A stretch of DNA of 64,000 nt from Hydractinia symbiolongicarpus. Its lineage: Eukaryota; Cnidaria; Hydrozoa; Anthoathecata; Hydractiniidae. Location: positions 26,065,501 to 26,129,500 of the forward strand of contig NC_079878.1 in assembly GCF_029227915.1 (NCBI RefSeq), in the 5' to 3' direction. The stretch's first letter is position 1. Every line of letters starts with the position of its first letter. Under the pieces are notes generated by a model. It worked only from the letters and a program-made list of their open reading frames with translations, was not told the origin of the DNA and ran no database searches. Shown in pieces: positions 24,101 to 34,770 of the stretch. Made by a program: the position numbers and the translations under genes.

Positions 24101-27100
24101 ATGAGAAACGTGTGTTTTTGAATGGGTGTAGGACAATAAACTTATTTAATTTCCCTTGGCCTTGCATAAATCAAATCCTGAGAAAATAAACACTTTTAAA
24201 ATGACTTTGTCAGATTTGGAAACTGTTGGTATGGTTGGAACTTTGCATATAAAATTAGTAAAGTTGCCAAATTGTTTAATTTTTTCTATTACACTTTCCA
24301 AATTAGCCTTAATTATTAATGAGATGAAGAACAGCGCTTTCAATTCAATTGACTTGGCCATCCTATAAAGGCACTGGAAACTTCACTATATGAAAATGTT
24401 TTCGTTTTCTTTTAGATTGTGTACAATGGGAGTGAATGGTGTAATCTTCCAATGTGTGTGGTGAAAAGAAGGCGAAACCGTTATTGTTTTCTTCTGTCCA
24501 AAATTGAAGCTATTTAATAAATCTTGATAAAGTTAAAAAAACTGTTTTGATTTGTTTGTTTTTGTTTTAATTTTTTCCTGCGAGTTTTCGAAATTCGTTC
24601 CAGCAGATACTGTGGCTTCTAGTGCCGGTATTTTTATGTGAAAAAAATACTGTTTTGTTGTAAGGTCATCTACGAAACCGTTAACATTAGGACTAACTTC
24701 TGCTGGTTGTACAGCTCAATGTATTACATATCTTTCGGAATACTGCTAAAAGTGTAATTTTGTATTGCGCTCTTTACTTTTATCATTCTGTGGGAAAAGG
24801 CGGTACAAAGTTTTACACACGTTATTCGTTTTTGTTAGTTTCGTGTAATCTAATTTTCTCGCATATTTTGAAAAGAATATCCCACGCACATCAAATACCC
24901 GCGCAGTCTATTCGCAAAAAAAAAACAGCGCCAAAGAAACAAGAATTGCCAGGGACAAAGTATTGGATAGTTTAATGTTGCTTGCAACTTGCGAAATACT
25001 TCCCAACCTTTTTTTTTAATTTGTAGTTTACTACGCTGCATGGTTTTGACACTTACTCAGTTTTTATAATTACCTGTTAAGGCACTTGTATGCAAGTATA
25101 TGCCTTTCAGAGGATGAGATATATTGGCTATTACTCATAACTACCTCAAAAATCTCTATGAAATCCTTGCAATTGGGAAATTATAATGACTTACCAGACT
25201 ACTTAATTTCGTCAAAGGGAATCTTTCTGAGAAATTTCGGTCACGTGATTAATCTCCTTCTTCGATTTTTTCAGATTTTACCCTAAAAATTGGGTAGAAT
25301 CCAAATCATGCGAACTATGTAAAAACCAAAGCATATGGTAAATAACTTTTATTTTGCTGTCAGAAACAAACAGACTGTCAAAATCCGCTACTTAAAAGAA
25401 ATTATTGCGGATAGATTTTTGGCAGAATTTTTTAATGCGAATTTGGGTCACATTGGTCAAAATAAGTTCCGCAAATGTTTCGCTGTTGATAGTAAAAACA
25501 GTTTAAATTAACTTTAATGATGCTATAACTACCGAATTGTTGCAAAGCGTTTCAATGTTTGTATTAAATTATATAAAAAAGTGACACTAATAATGTCCGT
25601 TTTTCTTTAACCACAAGATATTATTTTCGAATTAATAAATTGCCTTTCTACTATGTCTTTTCTGTATAGCTGTAAATGGCACGAAGAAACAAGAAAGTCA
25701 GCATATACTTCGCTCTGAAGATAACATGAACACAAACAATTATCTTCGTATATGGAATAAAGAAAAAAAAAATCTTGAAAAGATTTACGACGGAGGTAAT
25801 CTTTTGCGTTTTCATCTTTTTTATCTTATTTTATCTCACTTTATTTAGTGAAATTTATACCTATTCCGTTATTTTGGTAGAATTAATTTGATGTTGGATA
25901 TTTATATCGCACTGAATTATCCTATAAAGAGAAGGATGGTAGAAACTTTATTTGACAAAAATGACTCTACTGCTATACGAAGGATAATAAGGAAATTATC
26001 CCAGAGCATATAGTGCTATTATTAAAACATGCACTTTAATATACCAATATTATAACACGACTCTGTTGACTTTATTTATATTGACGGAAAGGTTTAAAAA
26101 AGCGACTAACAACAAAATCAATACGCGTTCAATGGGTATAAAGTACATTGCCGGAAACAACGGGAAATGCTGGCGACATTGCACACAGCCTGATGAGAAC
26201 GATTTCGAATAGTTTCGTTTTGAAAATATATTTCACCATCTTGTATTCAAATGACCGATAATTGAAATTACAAGCTCTTTTAGTTAAAAGTCAAAAGCGT
26301 AATCTAGAAAGTCAATGAACTTGGTAAAATGACAAGGCGCTCCTAGGTACTTTTTGGTCCTGTTAACATCAAAAGTTAACAGAACTTAGAAATAAATTAG
26401 GGCAAGAACTGTTTGTAAGATAAATAACACAGTGAAAAAAAGATAATCTTGCGGCATAATATTCTATTTTATTTTTGCAGGTGACGAACACGAATTAGAC
26501 GAAATAGCTTCAGTAAGTCAGCAAGGTAGGTATGCCATGTTTACAAGAAACGAAAAGTTGTAGTTGATGAAACTTTGCGGAAGGAGGTTTGCTTCAAGCT
26601 ACTCATTTGCGACAATAATAACATTAATCCATCGGATCTTAAGTGATTTTTGACTTCAATTTCATGTTTTGCAGAAGTAAGACTGCGAGTTACCCTTTTT
26701 TTTGCAAGTTACGTTTTCCTCGTGAAAAGGTTGCTTAACAGCAAGTATAGAAAATGAAAAAATATCTGAATTTGGACACAAAAGAATTATTATTATTATT
26801 AAAACTTTATCCTCATTATAATCTCGAGGAGAAACCCACTTGAAAATGAAACAAAACTGACCAAATAAACCTTAAAATCAATCGGAAAGTACTAACTTTA
26901 AATTTTTAATGTCATTCAGAGGGCGGATGATTTATAAGGTTTTTGCTAAAGCGTACTACAGAGCAAAATAAATAGGTTAGCAGATATGATTAATTACTAA
27001 GGAACACACGGCTTGATAAATTAGAAAAAACTAAATTGCAATGTCAGTAACGGTGCTTTCAAAGGTCCACAAGTGCCTTATCAATTGTGAAGGTTATATT

Positions 27101-27657
27101 ACAAAATAATTTAAACATATTTTCCTTTAGATCCCAAGCCCATAGTTGGAGCACTAGTGGCGGTTGCTGGACGTTATTTGCTTAAACGTGTTATCAAATA
27201 TGCTGTGCGTCGATTACGCAGAAGAAGATATTACTCCAGACGCAGGCGTGTAACACGTACTTATCCATATTACTACCGCCGAAGAAGTATTTATTACCGA
27301 CGACGAGGTAGCTACAACCGGCGACGAACCAGCTTTCAACGAAGAAGAAGAAGCTATTACAGAAGACGAATCAGCAATTACCGACGTCGAAGTACTCGAA
27401 GACGAAGTATCTCCTATCGGCGACGAAGTCTCTATTACCGACGAAGAAGTAGCTCTTATCGACGACGAAGGAGCTCTTATCGGCGACGAAGAAGCTCTTA
27501 TCGGCGACGAAGAAGCTCCTATCGGCGACGAAGCAGATCCTATCGGCGACGTAGTAGCTCCTATCGGCGACGTAGTAACTCCTATCGGCGACGAAGTAGC
27601 TCCTATCGGCGACGAAGTAGCTTCTATCGGCGAAGAAGTATCTCCTATAGGCGATAA
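21173..27657 (+). CDS. Spliced gene for a secreted arginine/tyrosine/serine-rich protein (candidate cationic effector)
   Basis: Four exons join into one 251-residue frame: 21173-21230, 25670-25795, 26481-25525+1000 (that is 26481-26525), and 27131-27657. All three introns have GT-AG ends and phase 1. Exon 1 encodes a signal peptide (MSVLKIIALLCVVTTTTIN). Exon 2 is a polar spacer. Exon 3 is short and acidic (DEHELDEIASVSQQ). Exon 4 opens with PKPIVGALVAVAGRYLLKRV, which can form an amphipathic cationic helix, and then runs into about 140 residues of Y/R/S heptads (YRRRSSS type). Hydra arminins have the same order (signal peptide, anionic pro-part, cationic C-terminus) but are far shorter; I see no sequence-level proof of homology. 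Alternatives are a capsule or extracellular-matrix protein, or a secreted DNA/anion-binding protein. The ATG sits directly after a TTTATTTATTTAG acceptor. AATAAA at about 27855 is a plausible poly(A) signal. Confidence 0.75.
21659..21767 (+). mobile_element. Mini-Helitron in intron 1 of the arginine-rich gene
   Basis: It begins TCTATGTTACGTCTGTCACG after an A. It ends with the hairpin CACGTGGATTTTTCCACG followed by CGACTA and then T. The expected final G of CTAG is missing, so the last base has mutated or the end is variant. The interior matches the 2738-2875 copy (CACGCAAAAT, GTAGCGAGAC). Confidence 0.65.
22039..22342. mobile_element. Short, decayed relative of the piggyBac-type MITE
   Basis: The left end reads TTATTCGGTCCGGGGGAAGG with a GGAGAATCCGCCCCC hairpin. 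The right end reads GGACCGAGGGG followed by TTAA. Ends match the 12259-13004 element but the interior differs and is shorter. It lies in intron 1 of the arginine-rich gene. Confidence 0.6.
22922..22946. repeat. (TAGC)n microsatellite
   Basis: Six consecutive units of a self-complementary tetranucleotide inside intron 1. Confidence 0.85.
25010..25420. mobile_element. Internal fragment of the piggyBac-type MITE family
   Basis: The order of words CTGCATGGTTTTGACACTTACT, GGCACTTGTATG, CCTTTCAGAGG, CTCTATGAAATC and TCAGATTTTACCC follows the interior of the 12259-13004 and 28984-29763 copies, but no terminal inverted repeats remain. It is located in intron 1, just upstream of exon 2. Confidence 0.6.
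27250..27657 (+). repeat. 21-bp coding repeat array (YRRRSxS heptads)
   Basis: Within exon 4 the DNA is built from units such as AGTAGCTCCTATCGGCGACG. The last ones are nearly exact 21-bp copies and the first ones more divergent, as expected for an array grown by slippage or unequal exchange at its 3' side. The complementary strand is also open across 27214-27723 and would give a Ser/Pro/Ile-rich repeat; that is a by-product of the repeat unit. Confidence 0.85.
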
Positions 27658-28983
27658 AGCGGCTATTATTGGCGACAAAGCATTTACAGTAGACGATGAA
27701 ATGAGATCCAGCCGACGATACACTTTTTCATTTATGATTAAACACCTGATTACACTGTTACATTTCTAGCTTAGATTTTCTAATTTTTTTAATTTCCTAA
27801 GACGTTTTTATGCCTTTCATTCTTCTCGAGTTAATTTTGCCTGTCATGCGTATAAATAAATTTTGTTCAAAGTTGATTAAAGTTTGATACACAGAAGCAA
27901 TAACGTAACTAGTTTTTTTAAAACAATGATTTTTCTCGTTCTATTTCCAACTTTATTGTTGTTTTAATTATGTAAAAATATAGGTTCATGGGAATGTTTT
28001 TTAAATTAAAATTTTTAAAATCGACAAAAAATTCATTAAGAACTAGTGAGTGACCCGTAGATTAACCCGTAATTTAAATATCAAATTTCGTGTGTTGTGT
28101 GAAGAGACAGAGAGACGATTTGTATCGAGATGGATCTGAAAGACGATTATCATGAGGATGGATGTGAAAATTAAAGTGTTGAAAGACTGTTTTAGTTGTC
28201 ACAGATTACTTGAGTGGCGGTCTGTTTGTTCATTACCGCTTAATTAGAGATGGCATAGTTAAAGCGTGAGAAGTTATGTCTTGGAGTGTAAGAACAGTAG
28301 TTTGAGCTTATTACCACGTTATTTAAAACATAAAACTAGCGAAACATTACAGCATTAATGATAGAAAGAATTTTCGCATTGATGTATCCCGAACTAACAG
28401 TGTATAAGATAGCTGTTTGCTAGGAAAGTTTTTTCTTTGTGATACGCCTTGCAGAAATATTTTTTTTCTATCTTTAAAATTACGGTTTTCCTGCATCATT
28501 AGGGTCGGCAATATAATGTAATAACACGAAGTTGGAATAACCATATCTTATTCTGATATAGTGTTTTCATTCTGCTAGCCAGGGTTGGTAGCAAGACGAA
28601 ATGTTCTGTTGATGGCACTAGGCATGGTTTAAGCAAGTCAAAGAGAATAGAAAGTTGTCAAAGGTTCTCACACGTCCCCACAGTACAAACTTTCTATTGC
28701 GGTTAGGAACGCTTTTCTTTAAGCATGTCTGTATTTTTTTACGTAAGCATATGTAAAGTAAAATGTGCATTCACAAAATAGCGATTAAGGACTAGGGCTT
28801 GTCTATCTCAGTACAAAATCACACTACTTTTTTAATGAAGAGCATAAAAAAATAAATGCACTAGAGATCTGGTTTTTCAAGTTCGCAATTTTGATCCAAG
28901 CTTTTTTGTTCTTACTCAACAATCTCGCTGTTGGGTTTTACGACGACGAAGGGAGGGGAGAGAGAGGGGGAGAGGGGAGAGGT
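27658..28983. other. 3' region of the arginine-rich gene and non-coding spacer
   Basis: Contains the likely 3' UTR with AATAAA near 27855. Beyond that I see no gene. A purine-rich GA/GGGA tract lies at about 28948-28983. Confidence 0.5.
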
Positions 28984-29763
28984 AACCTTGCTATCCTGCA
29001 TGGTTATGATACTTACTGAGTTTTTATATTTACCTATTAGGCACTTGTATGCCAAATAATCAGGTCTCATACTTCTCCGAACTTTAGATATCGACTTGTT
29101 TCCGTAGTGTTATTATTGCTTACAGTGCTCCTTTGATATGGGATATTATACAGCTCGCTCATATATGGACCAAACCTCTAAAAATCTCTATGAAATTCTG
29201 TTAATCGAAAAAATATAAAACTTTCGTTAGGATTATCCTTGGTAATTAAAACTTACAAAACAACTTTATTACGTCGAGGGAAATCTTTTTTAGAATTTTA
29301 TTTATGATCAATCCGATTATCTGATATTTCGGATTTTACAACGGAAAACGGATTTTTAGAGAATTTTTGGCCTTTATTTATGCGAAGTATGTAACAAGCC
29401 AAAATTATGTTGAATAGTTTTTATTCGGCTGTCAGAAACTTTAAGTAGAATGTAAAAATTCGCTCTTGGACGTAATGAATTGAATTTTAAATAGAAAGTG
29501 CTATATCAGACAACTTTCAAGCTTCCGATGACGTAACAGAAAAAGTGTTAACATAAGCAAATATGTATTACTGCCATTTTGTTTCTTTCATGACATAATA
29601 TAGAATTAAATTTGAATCAATTTGAACAATTCTGTCAAGAGTTACAGAGGGGCGGTGGATTCCCCAGTCATGGTATAATCGAAATACCCCCGACTGAATA
29701 TGGAGGGGCGGTGGATTTCCCAGTCATGGTATAATCGAAATACCCCCGACTGAATAAGGTTAA
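28984..29763. mobile_element. piggyBac-type MITE copy with duplicated right end
   Basis: Same interior word order as 12259-13004 (CCTGCATGGTTATGATACTT, CTCTATGAAAT, GATGACGTAACAGAAAA). The right end CCCCGACTGAATAAGG abuts TTAA (29760-29763). The last 56 bp are present twice in tandem (29647-29702 and 29703-29758), ending both times with CCCCCGACTGAATA. The left inverted repeat is lost in a GA-rich tract. Confidence 0.65.
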
Positions 29764-30615
29764 GTTAATTAGTGTAGCAGCCAAAAGATGACGCTTATTA
29801 AACGCCGCCGCCATATTGAAAAAAGATTTCACCCAGTTGACATACGTTCTCTACGTAACATATGAAAACAAAGCTCTACCTTCATGTCAACAACGTACGT
29901 TTCTTCCAATTTGCTTAATAACTCACAAGATATTTAGGGGATAGAGCGGGTTAAATAAACGGAAAGTAAAGTAAAATGAAAGTTTTATTTTTTAAATCAA
30001 TCAGTAATTTATGGAGCAAGTAAATACGGTTAATTTTCTTTTTGGTTATGACGCGGTGACATATCTTATTTAAAGCATGAACCCCTTAAAATTCTTTAAG
30101 CAACATATAAATTTAGGAGAGATATATTAAGGTTATGCAATCATACCAAGCTTGTTCAAGCATTGTCCAAGGTTCCTTTTGTTTTGCCAATATATTTTGA
30201 TGTAGCAAACAGGACAATTAGACACTCGTAAGCAACAGAAGATTTTTACAAATAGAGCAATGTGTTCGTAATTAGCTCACATCACATGTGGGAGAAATGA
30301 TTTGATACGTCATGCTTTCGTTCTCAAGTTACAAAAGACTTTGTTTGTTTGTGGTGTTTGTTTAGTTTTTTTACGTTCAGTGAATATTTAAAGTTTTGTT
30401 TTCAAGACAACTATTTGATAATATTTAGGAAGTCATTTAGTACGTGATCAAAATGACGGTAAAACATTGATATAATTTTAGAAAGATCCTATTTAATCTG
30501 TATGCAATAAATATAGGGGTGGCAAGTAGAGTTCCCGCAGTCAGCATATGTCCGCCACATAAATTCCTCTGTATTGGGTTGTGATTCAAAAAACTTGACT
30601 TTATTTCATTTTTAG
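29764..30615. other. Non-coding or undetected 5' part of the next gene
   Basis: The gene ending at 31026 must have upstream exons, but none could be identified here with confidence. Confidence 0.4.
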
Positions 30616-31026
30616 AATAACACAGTTGCAATTCCAAAGAAGCAGCTATTTGAGAAGGTAAGGATTATTTTTAAAATTTTGAAATTCTCATTCGTCACTT
30701 GCAATGTCAACGGTGTTGCTAAATGCAAAAAATAAAAAAACTTTATTCTAGTAAAGGGTACGACGGTATTGTAATTCTAACTACTTGCAAGATTTTAGAC
30801 ATATATTTGGTGCCTTTTACAACTTCCTTTTTGGTTGTTTGACCAGGATTTGAGTTGAAAGGTTTAGTTTTTAAAATATGGTTCTATTTAGGCTGTCGTG
30901 GTCCAACCTGGCGGAGTCTATGTAAACGTCAAAGGAGATACTTGTTTGGCATTCTCAGTTGCGTTACTGATGGCTGTTGTGGCAATGTGGGCAATTTGGG
31001 TAGCTAATAGAAAATGTTATTTTTGA
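30616..31026 (+). CDS. 3' exons of a small single-pass membrane protein (5' part not found)
   Basis: Two exons share one frame: 30616-30657 (preceded by TTTTTAG, followed by GTAAGG) and 30892-31026 (preceded by ATTTAG), stop TGA 31024-31026. The first gives NNTVAIPKKQLFEK. The second gives a short stretch with VVVQPGGVYVNVKGD, then a hydrophobic segment of about 20 residues (LAFSVALLMAVVAMWAIWVA) and a basic/Cys end NRKCYF. That fits a C-terminal transmembrane anchor with a very short tail. AATAAA at 31048-31053 is a good poly(A) signal. The family is not recognised. The first exon is in phase 0, so it does not splice in frame to the phase-1 exons of the arginine-rich gene. Confidence 0.5.
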
Positions 31027-31919
31027 TCGACAACGTAGTAACATTAAAATAAAAGACTAAATTACCACACGTTTTAAATACTTGGTGATGATTGGTTTAG
31101 GTATACACGTTACCCACGAAATAAGACAAAGTGTTAATCTTTTGTATAGTTTTGACAGATAAAGCCCTTGATACTGTCGTGTTTTAAAATGGTACTTAAA
31201 CAATACTTAAAGTCGATTTAGTTTTTGAAGGTTAGAATTTGCATTTAAATTTATTTAAAAATTGCACTTTCCGAAGGAGAGAATTTAAACAACTGTTATG
31301 ATTCATATTTTACAGTTAAAATATTCACATTGAAAAATATAAATGGGTTTTAGTATACGCGTTGAGTTATGTAGTTTAATTTATGTATCCAAATTTTATG
31401 ATAAACTTTCAGCTGCCGTTGCAATAAAACGACTTCTTTTTCTGGTGTTCTTATTTCAAAGAAAATGACAGTTATCAGTGCTGTAGAAAGCACCTTCTGT
31501 TTTGAGAAGGTCTAAATATAGCGTCTCTGTAAAAGCATAATATGATTTTATCCTTTAGCAGCACCGCTAATTGCCGAAAAACAAATTAAAGTCCCATTGA
31601 AATATAAAATCGGTGAAACAGATTGGTTTAAATGAGCGAGTAAACGATTTTGTAAAGTCATTTTGTTTGGGGGAAGAGGTTGAATTCATTCTACTCTTAG
31701 CAACATTGTTTTTGTCCTTCACTAGATCATAAATATGTTAGCATTATAAAAAAATAGTTATTAAACCCCGTAGAAGAATCCACTGACAGGTTTGTTGATA
31801 ATTTCTTTAAGAACGCTAAAAAAACGTTTTAAACGAAATCCCGTTATTTTATTTTATATTGGATGTATTATGGACGCTTTTAAAGAAAGCTTCTGAAAAT
31901 ATAATCTACTTTGCCTGTT

Positions 31920-31923
<4 letters not shown>

Positions 31924-32011
<88 letters not shown>
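31924..32011. repeat. (CAGA)n microsatellite at a Helitron end
   Basis: About 22 uninterrupted tetranucleotides. On the minus strand it is TGTC repeated, immediately inside a Helitron-like 5' end (TCTCTATAATAATAC at about 32017-32031). That end normally carries three or four GTCT units. Confidence 0.95.
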
Positions 32012-32018
<7 letters not shown>

Positions 32019-32062
32019 ATTATTATAGAGACTAGTTATTTAAACCCGTGGAAAAATCCACC
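32012..32062 (-). mobile_element. Head-to-tail junction of two Helitron-like ends
   Basis: On the minus strand a 3' end (hairpin GTGGATTTTTCCAC, then CTAG at 32035-32032) is followed at once by a 5' end TCTCTATAATAATACAGAGA. Similar junctions lie near 17060 and 43415. The extent of either element cannot be set from the sequence alone. Confidence 0.5.
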
Positions 32063-33778
32063 TAAATCTAATGTGCTTCTTATTACAAAAAGGTTTGTTG
32101 ACAATTTAGTTAAGAAAGCTAAAAAAAACATTTTAGCTAAACAAAGTCCGGTGAAGATGTCTACTCATGTATGCTTTTTATCGTGAAAGCATTTTCATTA
32201 AAAAGTCATAAACAGTTAATTAAAACTGTTGAACGAAATGAACCACAACAATAACAACGTTGATGCCCGTGACTTTGCTCGTACAATAATTGATAACAAA
32301 GCACTCGTCACATGACATGTGCAATAAAATTCCCAACTAATGAAATCACTTTATTTTATCACATGATTTGTTCTAGCCAATTAACATATTTTCCGGTGCA
32401 TACATAATTGCAAAACATTGCGTGGAAATCCGGATTTTCAGGTAAAATCTGAAAAATCGGAAATTCGAAAACATACAAAAAAATTCTACTTGATAAAACA
32501 AAGTTGTGTTATAAGTTTCAAGTTCAGAGGATAGTCTTCGGGTTAAGCCCTCCGATCTAGCAGTACTTTTTCCTGAGTCTAGCCAAGAATGCGCCAAACT
32601 GCAAACAAACATCACAGAAATGTTGATTATTTGACTGGATATATTTAATACTTCCTGGAACTGTTTATTCCAGTCAGTAAATGAATAAGTCTAAATAATT
32701 TTAAAAAGATTAACCGCCAGGGGTCGAAGCTCAAGGACTGCCTTCCGGTGAACCGGCTTTGCTTTAACACACCACTATTAACGATATTCCTAGGGTTGTA
32801 CGTTGGGTAGCGGTCTGATTGAATAGGTTAAAAGCCACTAGAATTCCAATTTTTACTTCTCCAGTGCAACCGACTTGGCCCGCTAGCTGATAATTGCGAG
32901 AAGAAAAATAGCTAGCTAAAAAGACATATATGTAGTTCAGTTTGATCTACATTTTTTCAGTATATATTATATAACGTTGAATGTGGAATGGATATTTGGA
33001 CATTTAGCTAAACCAAACCACAGTGAATTAAGCGCCCGCATCCGGGATAAATCCAAATTAGGCATCGCTCTTGTTAAAATAGCTGAAAAAATACTTGGGT
33101 AGTACGGTCTAGAGAAGAGCTCTGTTGCCATGCCAGCGGCAAAGCTCTGTTACTTATTGTTACTTATTCGTGTGTGTTCGTACGTACTACTGGAGATACA
33201 AGTGAGCAGCAAAACTTAAAATTCAAGAAAAGTTAATCTGCTGTGCTAGTGTCCTTTTTATTTTTTTCACTGTGGTAATAATCCAAGCCGTTAACGCGCT
33301 GAAGAAGTGAAAACAGATCCAAAAAAGCCTTTATCGCGCGTTGAGGAAGTGAAAACAGTTTCAAAAGTAAATTTCATTGACTTCCAACGGTGTTAGTGCG
33401 TTTGTGTTTTAACAGTTGCGTCCCAAAGATTCCTACTAACAGGAATTTAGCAATAATCTTCCGATATTACTGGGTTACATCGGTTTTACCATTAAAACAA
33501 TTGGCCTTTGGACGCGAGTTAGATGCGTTTGATTTTTTGGTTAAATAATGTGATAAATGAGGTATTTTAGCTGCGAGAAATGAAGTTACATCTCTTTTTT
33601 TTGAACTTTGGGGCAATAAATATAACTGACTTGGCTCTGAAAGCAGCCTGCCCGCTATGCTAGCGCTTTATTCAAAAATTGAGACGGAATAACCATTTTT
33701 TACTCTAATAGCAATGGAAACGGGGTGGGAACGAGTGAAAGCAGTTTCAAAACTAAATTTTATTAATATTTTCACTAA

Positions 33779-34320
33779 GTTTACTCTACAGGTACTTTTT
33801 GTGTATACATTCAAATACACCTGCCGCGTCTAAAACTTACGGAAATCCGAGTATTTGGCATTTCCGACGATTAGGTTGCTTTCATTTCGTGTCTGATCAA
33901 GATAGATATTGTTTTTGGAATCTCATGCTTTGTACTAGTAAAACGCAAGTCAAAAATCGATCTAGAGGTGAGTTTTCTACGCGGGTATTCTCTTTGTATA
34001 CATTCAAATAAACTGCCGGGTCCGGGATTTACACGAATCCGCGTATTTCTTGTTTCCGTCGGTTAAACTGCTTTCATTCGGCGTCTGATCAAAACTGATA
34101 TCATTTGTAAAAAATGTAAGTCTCATGCTTGCAGTGAAAACTGAATTTCAAAACCCGATCGGGAAGTGAGTTTACTCCGCGGCTACATTCAAATATACCG
34201 CTGTTTCGGGACGGGAATCCGACAATTTTCTATTTCCAGCGATTAATTGCTTCACTTGGTGACTGATCAATAATGATCGCCAGTGATTTAACACTTGCGT
34301 ATTGGTTGAAATTTTTTTTC
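33779..34320. repeat. Three degenerate tandem repeats of about 190 bp
   Basis: Each unit contains TACATTCAAATA, then a CGGG-rich GCCGGGTCCGGGATTTACACG-like block, TTTCCGACGATTA, CTTTCATT and GTCTGATCAA. Starts are about 193 bp apart (TGTATACATTC at 33802 and 33995), with a third unit about 185 bp later. The 33290-33480 region has similar but weaker words. No coding potential. Confidence 0.65.
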
Positions 34321-34387
34321 TCATTAAAATATCTTTATTGTATTGTTGTATATTCCTGAAAACAAACGAGGTTTTGTTGGTTATAAG

Positions 34388-34503
34388 TGTCATATTGCCA
34401 ACCTGGTGCATACCAAGTGGCCAACTTGGCATGCACACTATGAACAATAAGAGCAAACTTTTGTAAATATTGAGTTAGAGAAGATTACGCTCTGAATACA
34501 AAA
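34388..34503 (+). repeat. 5' LTR of the gypsy element
   Basis: 116 bp, about four substitutions relative to the 3' LTR; ends directly before the primer-binding site. Confidence 0.9.
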
Positions 34504-34539
34504 CTGGCGACGAGTATTCAAGAAGTAATAATTTACATT

Positions 34540-34770
34540 ATGGCAGTTGCTAATCTAACTATTCCTAATTTTCCACAATTCGATACCAACGACGTTACCA
34601 CAATCGCAACAAGATGGCAAAAATATAAAAAAGATTCAAGAATTTATGTGTGGCGCTCAATGTTGACAATGATAAGCAAAAACTGGCTATGTTATTGAAT
34701 TATGTTGAGGAAGAATTATACGATATTTACGACAGTTTATTAGTTCCTGGCACCGATGAAACACTAGATA
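34540..34770 (+). pseudogene. gypsy gag, 5' fragment
   Basis: Starts with ATG at 34540 (MAVANLTIPNFPQFDTND). One frameshift near 34640 moves the family match to another frame (LCVALNVDNDKQKLAMLLNY, then VEEELYDIYDSL). The fragment stops at the TA target of the nested transposon, and gag resumes in frame at 37295, so the insertion itself did not delete any gag sequence. Confidence 0.8.

Larger units (their letters stand above)
31027..33778. other. Non-coding stretch with repeats
   Basis: No gene recognised apart from repeat features listed separately. Around 32383-32545 is a reversed fragment of the piggyBac-type MITE interior (AATCCGGATTTTCAGGTAAA, AAAACAAAGTTGTGTTATAA). The 32700-32900 part has a tRNA/SINE-like look but no foldable tRNA was found. 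Confidence 0.5.

Noticed and set aside
27214-27723. 169-codon minus-strand frame, Ser/Pro/Ile-rich
   Set aside because: It is the complement of the heptad array of the arginine-rich gene; no promoter or splice evidence of its own.
31924-32011. Direct repeats as a CRISPR-like array
   Set aside because: It is a simple tetranucleotide run without spacers, in a eukaryotic sequence.
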